DNA of 64,000 nt from Allomuricauda sp. (GTDB lineage Bacteria; Bacteroidota; Bacteroidia; Flavobacteriales; Flavobacteriaceae): positions 62,001-126,000 of the forward strand of contig NZ_JANQLX010000008.1 in assembly GCF_028280385.1 (NCBI RefSeq), in the 5' to 3' direction. Position 1 is the first letter of the stretch, and every line of letters starts with the position of its first letter. The notes beneath the pieces were generated by a model. It searched no databases. It saw only the letters and a program-made list of their open reading frames with translations, and was not told the DNA's origin. Of the stretch, positions 17,578 to 26,072 are shown in pieces. Both the position numbers and the translations under genes were made by a program.

Positions 17578-18477
17578 TTAAATTGCATCCAACAGCTGAT
17601 CAATGGAGTTAAATGTTCGGATATGGTCTGGAAGGTCTTCACCGCTGATATATCGGATTTGATGACCAAGCGCCCAAAGCTTGGAATTTCCGGAGTCAGT
17701 GATGGTATTGGAGAACTGTTCAAAATATACCGAAATATCGTCCTTGGTAGGGGACACGGTGAAATAACTCACAAAATGAATATTGTCATAGTATTTCAAT
17801 AGGTCCACCAAGTTTTCAATGGGCATGGTCTGCCCAAGGTAAATGGACTTATAACCTCGCAGCGTAATCTCATAATTCAGATAAAGAAGCCCGATTTCAT
17901 GGATTTCATTTTCAGGTAAGAAAAGCGCAAAAACCTTATCCGTTTTGGAAGGTTCCATCAACTGCAATTTTTCTGTATTGATATGAATCTTTTGTTTAAT
18001 CAAGTGCGAAATAAAATGTTCGTGCGCCGGACTAATGGTGTCTGTCTGCCACAACAATCCCAATTCGTTGAGTAAGGGAATGAGCACTTCGTTGAAAATA
18101 TCCCTGAAGGAGCGATCCGCCAAGAGGCTGCTGTAGGTGTTAAGGAACAAGGTTTGGTCAAAATTGACCATCGCCAGCTTAAAAGCATTGATTGCATGAT
18201 CCTTTTCACTGGTATTGGATACGATTTCGCGCACCAACACCGGAATTTTGGATTCTTCCAACTTGGCGATTTTCGAAATTTTGTATCCGTTATTGTACAG
18301 CAAGGTTACGTTGAGCAGTTTTTGCAAACTGGCCAGACTGTAAGTCCTTATGTTTGTACTGGTCCTTTCAGGAGTAAATAGATTATATCTTTTTTCCCAT
18401 ATACGAATGGTATGGGCCTTTATTCCGGAAAGGTTTTCCATATCCCGGATACTGAAGGATTTCTTAACATTGTTCAT
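17578..18477 (-). CDS. MerR-family regulator with CarH-type cobalamin-binding domain
   Basis: A 299-residue regulator; I start it at the ATG at 18477 since the longer frame begins with TTG. Residues 7-75 form a MerR winged helix (FSIRDMENLSGIKAHTIRIWEKRY). The C-terminal part matches the B12-binding module of CarH/LitR photoreceptors: Trp143 with x9 then Glu153-His154 (the W-x9-EH capping motif) and EIHEIG at 191-196, where His193 would be the lower cobalt ligand and Glu191 replaces the usual Asp of DxHxxG. CarH proteins repress carotenoid genes in the dark as AdoCbl tetramers and release DNA in light. Its place as first gene of the crt operon implies autoregulation with the pathway. Confidence 0.88.
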   Translation of the reverse strand: MNNVKKSFSIRDMENLSGIKAHTIRIWEKRYNLFTPERTSTNIRTYSLASLQKLLNVTLLYNNGYKISKIAKLEESKIPVLVREIVSNTSEKDHAINAFKLAMVNFDQTLFLNTYSSLLADRSFRDIFNEVLIPLLNELGLLWQTDTISPAHEHFISHLIKQKIHINTEKLQLMEPSKTDKVFALFLPENEIHEIGLLYLNYEITLRGYKSIYLGQTMPIENLVDLLKYYDNIHFVSYFTVSPTKDDISVYFEQFSNTITDSGNSKLWALGHQIRYISGEDLPDHIRTFNSIDQLLDAI

Positions 18478-18491
18478 CTTTTTCGTGCAAA

Positions 18492-18509
18492 TGTTAAACA
18501 AATTTACAC
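18492..18509 (-). promoter_or_regulatory. Promoter and imperfect palindrome before the merR-crt operon
   Basis: On the minus strand TAAATTTG (18506-18499) is a -7 consensus match, giving a leader of about 17 bases before the regulator ATG. It is covered by an imperfect inverted repeat, TGTTAAA (18492-18498) against TTTACA (18503-18508). MerR/CarH proteins typically bind over the promoter, so this is a candidate autorepression operator. Confidence 0.45.
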
Positions 18510-18615
18510 TTTTAAAGTTCTCATCCTAATGAATTGGCTTAATTTTTAGAACTATTTATGTTTATATCGGATAAAATGCACTGAACTTCAGGAGAGAATG
18601 GAACTTTATGCAAAC

Positions 18616-18640
18616 AAAAAAACCGCATAAAATGCGGTTT
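18616..18640 (-). terminator. Terminator of the tRNA-Leu gene
   Basis: AAACCGCAT and ATGCGGTTT pair around a three-base loop (18620-18640); on the minus strand the stem is followed by a run of seven T. It starts three bases past the tRNA 3' end. Confidence 0.85.
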
Positions 18641-18642
18641 TG

Positions 18643-18726
18643 TGCCCACGACTGGAGTCGAACCAGCACGTCCTTTCGAACACTACCCCCTCAAGGTAGC
18701 GTGTCTACCAATTCCACCACGTGGGC
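18643..18726 (-). tRNA. tRNA-Leu (anticodon GAG)
   Basis: An 84-base class II tRNA read on the minus strand. The acceptor stem GCCCACG pairs with CGTGGGC, the D-arm GGTGGAATTGGTAGACAC is typical of leucine tRNAs, the anticodon stem CTACC/GGTAG encloses loop TTGAGGG with anticodon GAG, there is a long variable arm and a GGTTCGACTCC T-arm. CCA is not encoded; the base after the stem gives discriminator A. Confidence 0.95.
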
Positions 18727-18767
18727 CTTCAAGAATTGTTCTGAAAAATGTGAGGGCAAATATCGGT

Positions 18768-18790
18768 AAAAATTCGCTTGCCATGCAAGC
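18768..18790 (-). terminator. Terminator of the GMC dehydrogenase operon
   Basis: GCTTGC (18776-18781) and GCAAGC (18785-18790) form a stem with a three-base loop; read on the minus strand it is followed by GAATTTTT. It lies 26 bases past the stop of the small-subunit gene. Confidence 0.6.
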
Positions 18791-18815
18791 CAATCCATAT
18801 TTTTGAATTCACCGG

Positions 18816-19529
18816 TCAGCTAATCAACTTGCCATTTTCATCCCATTCGGCAAGTACACCGCGCTTGCTTTGATCCACGCATTTGGCCAACCAATCCTCA
18901 TCATAGGAAATTCCGTGTTGTTGTAGCACATCTTCGGGTACACCATCCCAAACGTTGGGGGTATTTCCTTTGTAGCCCAACTCCTCAATTCCCATTTTGG
19001 TGGTGTAATAACCAGTCAGGGTCAAATTCCGCATCAAGGAGAAAAATTGGATTTCCAAGGGTCGTTCAGCTTCGGGAATCTTAACATCCGGATATGCGAT
19101 TTGGTCCAAAATAGTCTTCTGCTGCTCTTCAGTGGCCGATACAAACTGGGTGTTGAATTCGGTATTGCACTTATGGTCCAGCCACATTAGTCCACCTCTT
19201 AGGGTTGGCTGATATTCTGGGATATCCTTTGCCATGAATTCAATAAAATCAGGAACTTCGGCATCCAATGCGCCATTTAGGCCATCACCTGATGGAAGAA
19301 TTAGGTTGCACAAGACTTCCATAGTGCCCATTTCATGTTCATTGAAAAAGGTTTCCGCAAGAAGTTTCTCAATGTGCTCTTGTTCCTTCGGCGTTCTTCC
19401 GTAGGCATATTTTTTGGTAACCAAGGCCTGCTCTTCCGCTGTTTCGGGTTTTGGACTGCAACCGTGTACGGCCAACCCGCTTGCCACACCCCCTAGAAGT
19501 ATCGATTTTAAACTTTTTCTTCTATCCAT
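18816..19529 (-). CDS. Gluconate 2-dehydrogenase subunit 3-like protein
   Basis: A 237-residue exported protein. I use the ATG at 19529, three bases past the GMC stop, because it gives a signal peptide with twin arginines (DRRKSLKSILLGG) and a lipobox-like VHGC at Cys24. The body matches the small-subunit family that accompanies membrane-bound GMC dehydrogenases (segments LCNLILPSGDG and VPDFIEFMAKDIPEYQ). The small subunit helps the flavoprotein fold and travel through Tat. Pairing with the next-door GMC protein is clear. Confidence 0.85.
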   Translation of the reverse strand: MDRRKSLKSILLGGVASGLAVHGCSPKPETAEEQALVTKKYAYGRTPKEQEHIEKLLAETFFNEHEMGTMEVLCNLILPSGDGLNGALDAEVPDFIEFMAKDIPEYQPTLRGGLMWLDHKCNTEFNTQFVSATEEQQKTILDQIAYPDVKIPEAERPLEIQFFSLMRNLTLTGYYTTKMGIEELGYKGNTPNVWDGVPEDVLQQHGISYDEDWLAKCVDQSKRGVLAEWDENGKLIS

Positions 19530-19531
19530 GG

Positions 19532-21250
19532 TTATATGTTTTGTTGTTTGAGCTGTTCCACGATATAATCTGAAGTTCTCCATGAAAGGGCCAAGATGGT
19601 CCATGTTGGATTTTTATCGGCTTGGGAAACAAAGGGTCCAGCATCTACGATAAAGACATTTTTGGTATCATGCAATTGTTGGTGACTGTTGACCACAGAG
19701 GTTTTTTTGTCATCGCCCATGCGGGTGGTTCCCACTTCATGGATGATTTCACCTGGGGTTAAAATCCCATAGTTCTGTTCTTTGCTCGCTTTGGCGCCCA
19801 ATACGTGTCCGCCCATATTGTGAATGATTTCCTCGAAGGTATCTTGCATGTGTTTTACCTGTAGGATTTCGTGCTCGGTCCATTTGTAGTTAAACTTTAG
19901 AACAGGGATACCGAATTCATCCACTTTGGTGGTATCAATTTCACAGCGGTTTTCTTTTTGTGGAATGGATTCGCCCCGACCGGCCATACCGATTACGGAA
20001 CCATAATATTTTTTTACGTCTTTCCGTAAACTGTTTCCATATCCCCCTACTTTTAATCCAAAATACTGGTTGAGATCATTGGGGTTAAATCCAAATCCAT
20101 AGCTGGGCATCCCCAAACCACCCCACATTTCAATGTGGTACCCTCTGGGGAAATCCAGTTTTTCATTTTCCAACCACCATGGGGAATACACATGCATACC
20201 GCCCACACCGTCTTCGTTATAGGTTTTTCGGTTCATCAGGTCGGGAATAAAGCCCATTAAATTGCTCCCCGTGGAATCATGGAGATATTTACCCACAACA
20301 TCACTGCTGTTTCCAAGTCCATTGGGATGCTGCTTACTTTTGGAATTCAGTAGTATTCTGGCCGAACTACAGGCAGATGCGGCCAATACCACAATCTTGC
20401 CTTTGAGTTTATATTCCCTCCGATCTTCCTTGTTGATGTAGGACACCCCCGTGGCCTCTCCTTCTTCATTGGTGGTCACCTCCCGTACCATGCAGTTTAC
20501 AAAAAGGTCTACTTGACCGCCATTCTTTTGGGCCGGAAAGATAAGACAGGAACCGGATGAGAAATCAGCATATACCTGGCAGGCCCGTGAACATTGTCCG
20601 CAGTAAAAGCAAACCCCTCTTTCATCGTTGATTTTTTTGGTTAGCATGGACATCCTGGCGGGGTATACGGGCACATTGGATTTACGGGCACCTTTGATAT
20701 AGAAAAGCTCGTGTAGCCTCGGTTTTGGTGGTGGAAGGAAAAAACCATCCGGATCGTTGGGGAGACCTTCGTTGGTTCCAAAAACCCCTATCAATTTGTC
20801 CACTTTGTCATAGTAGGGTTTCACATCGTCATAGCATATCGGCCAATTGTCCCCCAAACCATCATAGTCCTTCCTCTTAAAATCCTTGGGTCCAAAGCGT
20901 AGCGATATCCTGCCCCAGTGGTTGGTTCTACCCCCCAACATTCTAGACCGGAACCATTTAAAGTCGGTCCCCTCCTCCTTGGAGTAGGGTTCTCCTTCAA
21001 TGTCCCATCCGCCGTAGGCAGAATCAAAATCCCCAAACGGTCTAATGTTACTGGCCCCTCTTCTGGGTGATTCGTATGACCATTTGAGCTGGGTCATCTG
21101 TTCCGGGTCGGCGGGGTCAAAATATGGCCCTGCTTCCACAACGGCCACCTTTAATCCGGCTTCTGATAAAATTTTGGTGGCCATACCGCCACCGGCACCT
21201 GAACCCACGATGATAACATCATAGACCTTGGAATTTTCAATAATCTGCAT
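19532..21250 (-). CDS. GMC family oxidoreductase (sugar/alcohol dehydrogenase large subunit)
   Basis: A 572-residue FAD enzyme of the glucose-methanol-choline family. The ADP-binding motif IIVGSGAGGGMATKIL is at 14-29, the GMC FAD signature around LGGRTNHWG is near residue 105, and the C-terminal HEVGTTRMG with catalytic-region histidine is near 510. A ferredoxin-like four-cysteine stretch, CFYCGQCSRACQ, lies near residue 215 as in some dehydrogenases of this subgroup. No own signal peptide is seen, so export with the Tat-signal small subunit is likely. Substrates are probably sugars or polyols; electrons would go to a cytochrome c or quinone. The gene lies 111 bases after nosY on the same strand. 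Confidence 0.87.
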   Translation of the reverse strand: MQIIENSKVYDVIIVGSGAGGGMATKILSEAGLKVAVVEAGPYFDPADPEQMTQLKWSYESPRRGASNIRPFGDFDSAYGGWDIEGEPYSKEEGTDFKWFRSRMLGGRTNHWGRISLRFGPKDFKRKDYDGLGDNWPICYDDVKPYYDKVDKLIGVFGTNEGLPNDPDGFFLPPPKPRLHELFYIKGARKSNVPVYPARMSMLTKKINDERGVCFYCGQCSRACQVYADFSSGSCLIFPAQKNGGQVDLFVNCMVREVTTNEEGEATGVSYINKEDRREYKLKGKIVVLAASACSSARILLNSKSKQHPNGLGNSSDVVGKYLHDSTGSNLMGFIPDLMNRKTYNEDGVGGMHVYSPWWLENEKLDFPRGYHIEMWGGLGMPSYGFGFNPNDLNQYFGLKVGGYGNSLRKDVKKYYGSVIGMAGRGESIPQKENRCEIDTTKVDEFGIPVLKFNYKWTEHEILQVKHMQDTFEEIIHNMGGHVLGAKASKEQNYGILTPGEIIHEVGTTRMGDDKKTSVVNSHQQLHDTKNVFIVDAGPFVSQADKNPTWTILALSWRTSDYIVEQLKQQNI

Positions 21251-21361
21251 GTATTGGAAGTATTTTCCAACAAAGTATGAAAATCTGTTGAAGGGGTACT
21301 AATTTTTTCGCTTTTTGACAACGAATCAAAAACCATTGACCTAAAATGGGAGGGATAAGGC

Positions 21362-22144
21362 TTAAAAGTCCTTTCTTTTGGCCTTATGGACAATTCTGGC
21401 AACGGGAAGCAATGTCCAAACCACCAAAATGGACATGGAAACAAAAAATCCGAGATTGGTGCCAAAGAATTTCTTGAAAATGGCACCGGTGTATCCTAGC
21501 AAGGCGGAAATATCCAATTTGAGCAATATCAGGGTCCTGGAGAGATCAATGGGATTGAGCATTGTGGCCACCAAGGAAAAGTTGTCCAGGGGATATTCTT
21601 CAAAAATGATGAGGGATATGAGAAAAACACCATCGTAAACCACAGCAAGGAAAAGCCACAATAGCACTGCATACCCGAAACCTTTTATCTTATTTTCGTT
21701 GGACAGCGCAATGTTAAAGGCCAAAGCGGTAAAGATGAGCGTTAGAAAGGCTCCCGTGACCAAAAGGAGGGCGAAATCCCAAATGGCATTGCTTTTTAAC
21801 AGACCATAGAGCATAAATGGTATGCCCAAGCCTAAAATAAGGCTCATGGCCAAGGAGCCGGCCACTCCCAGATACTGCCCTAAAAAAATAGAGGTTCTTT
21901 TAAGGGGCTGTGCAAGCAGCAATTCGGTAAATTCCCGGGAATTGTAGTAATACATGACCCCAAAAATGGTAGCAATGAGAGGAACCAGGATGATAATAAT
22001 GTTCATCAAGGTAATTACAGCTTTGGACACATCGTTGTTCAAGAAAAGCAAAACAAAACCCAGTAGCAGGTAAAAGATAAAATAGACGTAGCTCCAACGG
22101 CTTCGCATTAGGTCGTAAAAGCTGTATTTAAGGATTTTAAGCAT
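21362..22144 (-). CDS. nosY: ABC transporter permease NosY
   Basis: A 260-residue integral membrane protein with six hydrophobic segments (about 15-40, 45-70, 100-125, 130-155, 165-190, 235-255). With the ATPase NosF it forms the transporter that works with NosD to supply the sulfur species or copper assembly function for the CuZ site of nitrous oxide reductase. The MMYYYNSREFTELLLAQPLKRT region resembles the coupling helix zone of NosY/type-2 ABC exporters. It overlaps nosF by 8 bases and is the last clear nos gene. Confidence 0.9.
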   Translation of the reverse strand: MLKILKYSFYDLMRSRWSYVYFIFYLLLGFVLLFLNNDVSKAVITLMNIIIILVPLIATIFGVMYYYNSREFTELLLAQPLKRTSIFLGQYLGVAGSLAMSLILGLGIPFMLYGLLKSNAIWDFALLLVTGAFLTLIFTALAFNIALSNENKIKGFGYAVLLWLFLAVVYDGVFLISLIIFEEYPLDNFSLVATMLNPIDLSRTLILLKLDISALLGYTGAIFKKFFGTNLGFFVSMSILVVWTLLPVARIVHKAKRKDF

Positions 22145-22847
22145 GGGTGGGTGTGGTTGCTATGGCCGCAATGGCATGTTCAAAATCTGCTTGTCCCGTA
22201 GTTTTCTTGAGTTGGGACAAAGTGCCCCTAAAATAGATTTTACCTTCCAGTAAATACACTATTTCATCGGCCACCTCTTCCACAAAACTTAGGATATGGG
22301 AAGTAATCAAGATGGTTTTACCTTGTTCTTTTTCTTGCTGGATCAAAGCCTTTAACTGAATCAGCGCGGCGGGATCTAAACCTGTTGTGGGTTCATCCAA
22401 AATAAGCACGGGAGAATCGAACATGAATGTGAGGACAATGTTCACTTTCTGTTTGGTGCCCCCTGAAAGGGTAGAGAGTTTTTTGTCCAAAAAGGGATCC
22501 AATTGAAAAACTTGGACCAATTTTTCAGACTTATTGGATTTTTGACGTAGGTCTTGGATCATCTTGATCAATTCCCGAACCCTTAAATTACCTGGAAAAT
22601 TGGCAATCTGGGGCAGATAGTTGATTTCCTTGCGGTATTTCCAGTGTTTTGAAACGGAAGATCCTAAAACCGAAATACTGCCTTGATCGATGACCACCAT
22701 ACCCAAAATGCTCTTGATCAAGGTGGTTTTACCCGAACCGTTGGGTCCCAGGATGGCAAATATACCTCCTCCTTCAATATCCAGGTCCAGTTGGTCCAAC
22801 ACCTTGTTCTTACCAAATTTTTTATGCAGGTCTTTTATTTGGATCAT
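22137..22847 (-). CDS. nosF: ABC transporter ATP-binding protein NosF
   Basis: A 236-residue ATPase with Walker A GPNGSGKTT at 34-42, the signature LSGGTKQKV near 128 (SGGT replaces SGGQ) and Walker B VLILDEPTTGLDP near 150. It energises the NosFY transporter needed for CuZ maturation. Its start overlaps nosD (ATGA) and its end overlaps nosY, so production of the three is tightly coupled. Confidence 0.92.
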   Translation of the reverse strand: MIQIKDLHKKFGKNKVLDQLDLDIEGGGIFAILGPNGSGKTTLIKSILGMVVIDQGSISVLGSSVSKHWKYRKEINYLPQIANFPGNLRVRELIKMIQDLRQKSNKSEKLVQVFQLDPFLDKKLSTLSGGTKQKVNIVLTFMFDSPVLILDEPTTGLDPAALIQLKALIQQEKEQGKTILITSHILSFVEEVADEIVYLLEGKIYFRGTLSQLKKTTGQADFEHAIAAIATTPTHA

Positions 22848-24082
22848 GGTATTTTTCGCATTAGAGGGCTGTTGTCCCTTAGATTGTCCGGGGTAAACAC
22901 CGGGGATACTTTTTCGGAAAAATCAATAATGTCCATAAACAAACTTCGCAATAGCACAATGGTCTCGGGAGTTCTGTTTACAATATAGGAAAAGAGCTTT
23001 ACCGGACGGTAGGGTACATCTCCCACGCCGTTTTTATCCAAGTCGTAGCCCGTGTAGTTGCTCCAAAAGTTTCCATCAAATACATTGTCGTTCAATTTGC
23101 TGTTGTAGGACACGTCAAAGGAGTTGTATAAAAAGTTATTGGAACTAAAGTTATTTCCATAACAAGCGCCCCTAACCTTTAATGCCCAGCCGTTGTTCAT
23201 AAAGTCATTGTTCACATATTGGATCCTGTTTGAGCCTTCTATGCTGATTCCCACTGTATTTTCCTCGAAGGTATTCCCGGAAATTTCAGAATCGTTTATT
23301 TCTTTGAGCAAAAGTCCGAAGGAGGCTGTTCCCCAGTTTTTTTTAAAGGTGTTTTGGTACATCCTAATTTTTTTGGAAAACATTACCGCAACACCGGCCC
23401 CATTGTTTTCAAAGGTGTTGCCCTCGTAAACATCGTCATTGGAGAACATAAAATGCAGCCCATACCTCAGGTTATTGGTGCTGATGTTGTTCTTGATCAC
23501 GATTTGGTCCGAAAACTCCAGGTAAATCCCATCACGCACATGCTGCACAATATTGCTCTCCACCTCTATATTGTTGCAGTACCAAAGTTGGATGCCATTC
23601 CCTGAATTGAACTCCTCCACCGCATCGCCAATAATTTTGTTGTGATACACCCTTCCATCCGAGGATTTCTCCAAGTATATGCCAAAGAACAATTTTTCCA
23701 AAACCACATTTTGAATCAGGAAATTTTTACTGCGAACCACCCTAATGGCAGCGTAATCCGAGGTATAACTGGTTCCCACATTGATGATGAACAAACCATC
23801 CACCGTAACATTGTCCGAAGTGATGGTAAATATCTCACCTTGGTTTTCACCATCCACAACAGGATAATCCCTGCCCAGAATTGTCATGGGTTTATCCACA
23901 ATGATATCGTACTCCAAATAGGTTCCTTTTTGAACGAGTATGGTATCCTGGGGTTGGGCCAGCGCAATACCTTCCTTTATGGTCTTTGTTTCACAGCTGG
24001 GGCAGACCTCCATGGTGTTGCCAAAACAAGTTTGCACCCAAATCAAAAGGATAAAAAATGGAAGTACAGCCCAAAATTTCAT
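22844..24082 (-). CDS. nosD: NosD, periplasmic nitrous oxide reductase maturation protein
   Basis: A 412-residue exported protein with a signal peptide ending near CFGN. The body is a right-handed parallel beta-helix built of repeated NNxF/GNxF-type turns, the carbohydrate-binding/sugar hydrolysis (CASH) repeat of NosD, for example EGNTFENNGAGVAVMFS and YQNTFKKNWG. NosD receives copper and sulfur cargo from NosL and NosFY and hands it to apo-NosZ for CuZ assembly. It lies 12 bases after the NosL-barrel fusion. Confidence 0.94.
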   Translation of the reverse strand: MKFWAVLPFFILLIWVQTCFGNTMEVCPSCETKTIKEGIALAQPQDTILVQKGTYLEYDIIVDKPMTILGRDYPVVDGENQGEIFTITSDNVTVDGLFIINVGTSYTSDYAAIRVVRSKNFLIQNVVLEKLFFGIYLEKSSDGRVYHNKIIGDAVEEFNSGNGIQLWYCNNIEVESNIVQHVRDGIYLEFSDQIVIKNNISTNNLRYGLHFMFSNDDVYEGNTFENNGAGVAVMFSKKIRMYQNTFKKNWGTASFGLLLKEINDSEISGNTFEENTVGISIEGSNRIQYVNNDFMNNGWALKVRGACYGNNFSSNNFLYNSFDVSYNSKLNDNVFDGNFWSNYTGYDLDKNGVGDVPYRPVKLFSYIVNRTPETIVLLRSLFMDIIDFSEKVSPVFTPDNLRDNSPLMRKIP

Positions 24083-24094
24083 TGTCGTAGTCGC

Positions 24095-25486
24095 TTACAG
24101 AACATTATATCGAATACCCGCATTAAGGGAATAATCGGAATTCATAAAGATACCGTTGTAATTTTGATATAAAGGGGCATTGAATTCAATTCCCAAAATT
24201 AATTTGCCTTTGGCCAACAATATATTGCTTCCCACACCTCCTGAAACCAACTCGCCGCCATAGTTGCCAGTAACTGCGGTAGGCACCATCATGGGATTCA
24301 ATTCCGCGTCCATGCCTGAGATTTCACCTTGGGTACTTCCGCTTAATCTAAGATTGACACCCACTTTATTGGAAATGTTGTAGCCCAACCAGCTGTGCAG
24401 TTCGTGAATGTTCCCAAACCGATATCCTTCACTATTCCTTCCGGTACCAAAGGTGTTGAGTTGTTGAACTCCCAAGGTAAAATTTGAGAAATTGTATTTG
24501 TATGTTGTACCGAAGGTGAGGTCCAAAGTACCCGTACCCAGTTGCATGGCGTAGGGAAGTTTTGCATCGGCCATCATGGGGGTTGCATCCCTGCGATCAA
24601 TTTTTCCGAGAGGTATGCTCACTTTGGAATTCAGGTGTAGGGAGTTTTTTCCATCGGAAACCACCCCATATAAAACACCAAGTTTAAGATCGCCCAAACC
24701 GCTGGAAGCTGTTGAAAAATCGTTCATCATGGTCATGCCATTATCCATCATCATCCGCGCGGTAAGGTCCATATCTTTTCTCACCAGATTCTGCATTAGC
24801 ATGAGGGTAACTTTATTTGACGGAGCATACATCATTCCCAGCATGAACATCTCCATATCCATTTGTTGGGGCGCGACCATGAAGTTTTGAAAAATATCCT
24901 GATCTTGGATTTTGGTACTTCCCATTCGATTCCCATCCATGGACATATACATGGAGCGCAATGAGATCATCACCCCGCCCTTGGGATGCAGATGATCGCC
25001 CATAATTCCGCTAGGGGCATAAGAACTGGGGCCATGGTTGTGATGTACATGTTCCGTTTGACTATAACTGGGCGAGGCGAAGAATTCGTTCAGTGCCTTC
25101 CAATCCATGATGTATCCCCCATGTGCTTTTTTGGATTCTTGGGCCGCCTTTTTTGTAGCATAGGCAGTTAGGTTGGCACCCATGGGACTTGGGAGTTTCT
25201 CGCTTCTTAAGTAATAGGCTTTTTGGGCATCAATTTCCGCTTCGGTGTTGTAATCCGTTACGAACAACGCGGAAAACTGGGCGGCATCCTTGTTCTGTAC
25301 AAAGTTTACCATGCACTCCACGGAACCAAAGTGTCCGACTTTGCCATTGGCTTTTTCTGTACGGGCCTTAAATTGGGTTTTATTGACGTCCATACCGCAA
25401 GCGGTACATCTATGGTTGTTCTGGCCTATGACCAGGAAAAAGTTCAAGCTAACAATGAATATTGGAATGTAATGTAATTTTTTCAT
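24095..25486 (-). CDS. NosL-domain protein fused to a Met-rich outer-membrane barrel
   Basis: A 463-residue exported protein. Residues 23-145 are a NosL domain with the copper motif CTACGM (Cys27, Cys30, Met32) and the SPMGANLTAY signature. A His-rich linker follows (HVHHNHGP near 152). Residues 165-463 are rich in methionine, with clusters such as MDMEMFMLGMMY and MMMDNGMTMM, and show alternating amphipathic strands ending in an aromatic-containing terminal strand (AGIRYNVL), as expected for an outer-membrane beta-barrel of the phenol-degradation MetA/transporter type. Cu(I)-binding Met and His residues suggest copper handling at the outer membrane for NosZ; that is inference. Normal NosL is only about 150-190 residues. 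Confidence 0.8.
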   Translation of the reverse strand: MKKLHYIPIFIVSLNFFLVIGQNNHRCTACGMDVNKTQFKARTEKANGKVGHFGSVECMVNFVQNKDAAQFSALFVTDYNTEAEIDAQKAYYLRSEKLPSPMGANLTAYATKKAAQESKKAHGGYIMDWKALNEFFASPSYSQTEHVHHNHGPSSYAPSGIMGDHLHPKGGVMISLRSMYMSMDGNRMGSTKIQDQDIFQNFMVAPQQMDMEMFMLGMMYAPSNKVTLMLMQNLVRKDMDLTARMMMDNGMTMMNDFSTASSGLGDLKLGVLYGVVSDGKNSLHLNSKVSIPLGKIDRRDATPMMADAKLPYAMQLGTGTLDLTFGTTYKYNFSNFTLGVQQLNTFGTGRNSEGYRFGNIHELHSWLGYNISNKVGVNLRLSGSTQGEISGMDAELNPMMVPTAVTGNYGGELVSGGVGSNILLAKGKLILGIEFNAPLYQNYNGIFMNSDYSLNAGIRYNVL

Positions 25487-25494
25487 GATGGTTG

Positions 25495-25614
25495 TTATCT
25501 AATAGTTGGAAACCTGAGTTTTTTATGGGTTGCCACCCAAAAAAGCTTCTCTTTGGCCAAACGACGGACATTTGGTCCAATGCTGCTTTTATTTTCAATA
25601 AGGTTATTGTCCAT
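25495..25614 (-). CDS. Possible 39-residue basic small protein in the nos operon
   Basis: The 137-base gap between nosL and the NosL-barrel gene holds an ATG-started frame of 39 codons that begins 11 bases after the nosL stop and ends 8 bases before the next start. The product starts MDNNLIENKSSIGPN and ends with a basic stretch (KLFWVATHKKLRF). It has no signal peptide or membrane segment. I know no family for it; the neat fit in the gap is the only support, and it could be chance. Confidence 0.3.
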   Translation of the reverse strand: MDNNLIENKSSIGPNVRRLAKEKLFWVATHKKLRFPTIR

Positions 25615-25624
25615 GCACACAGCG

Positions 25625-26071
25625 TTAAGGATTAAGTTCGAACAACAGCTCGTTCCAGGTATACAATTTCCCCTCGTGTTCCTTTTGCGCTACCTGTGCC
25701 CGTTCTCTACTGGTAAAGGCCGTTAAGTAAGCACCCATGGGACTGGGAATACCTTTACTGATTAGAAAAGTAGCTTCTGTGGCATCTATCAATTCTTGAG
25801 GTTGGTTGTAATGATTGCAAAGCTTGAGGGCCACGGTATTGCTATCTATGGTTTCCATATGGTTCAGCATACACTCTATAGCATCAAACTTGAACACCTT
25901 ACCTTTTTTGGTGACCAATTGGGCAGCATGCTGTGCATCTACAATGGTCATCCTACAAAAATGGCATCCATCGGCCCCATAGGATATTTCTTGGGGCTTC
26001 GGGGTGCAATTGGCCCAAAGCATCAAGGAAAATATACTGACCAAAACGGAAATGCCCCTTTGTACTTTCAT
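25625..26071 (-). CDS. nosL: NosL copper chaperone lipoprotein
   Basis: A 148-residue lipoprotein (lipobox WANC, Cys22) with the NosL copper site CHFCRM at Cys36, Cys39 and Met41, and the typical C-terminal region SPMGAYLTAFTSRERAQ. NosL delivers Cu(I) to NosD/NosZ in the periplasm. It starts one base after the stop of the NosB-like gene. A second NosL domain is encoded just downstream in the fusion gene. Confidence 0.92.
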   Translation of the reverse strand: MKVQRGISVLVSIFSLMLWANCTPKPQEISYGADGCHFCRMTIVDAQHAAQLVTKKGKVFKFDAIECMLNHMETIDSNTVALKLCNHYNQPQELIDATEATFLISKGIPSPMGAYLTAFTSRERAQVAQKEHEGKLYTWNELLFELNP

Positions 26072-26072
26072 C

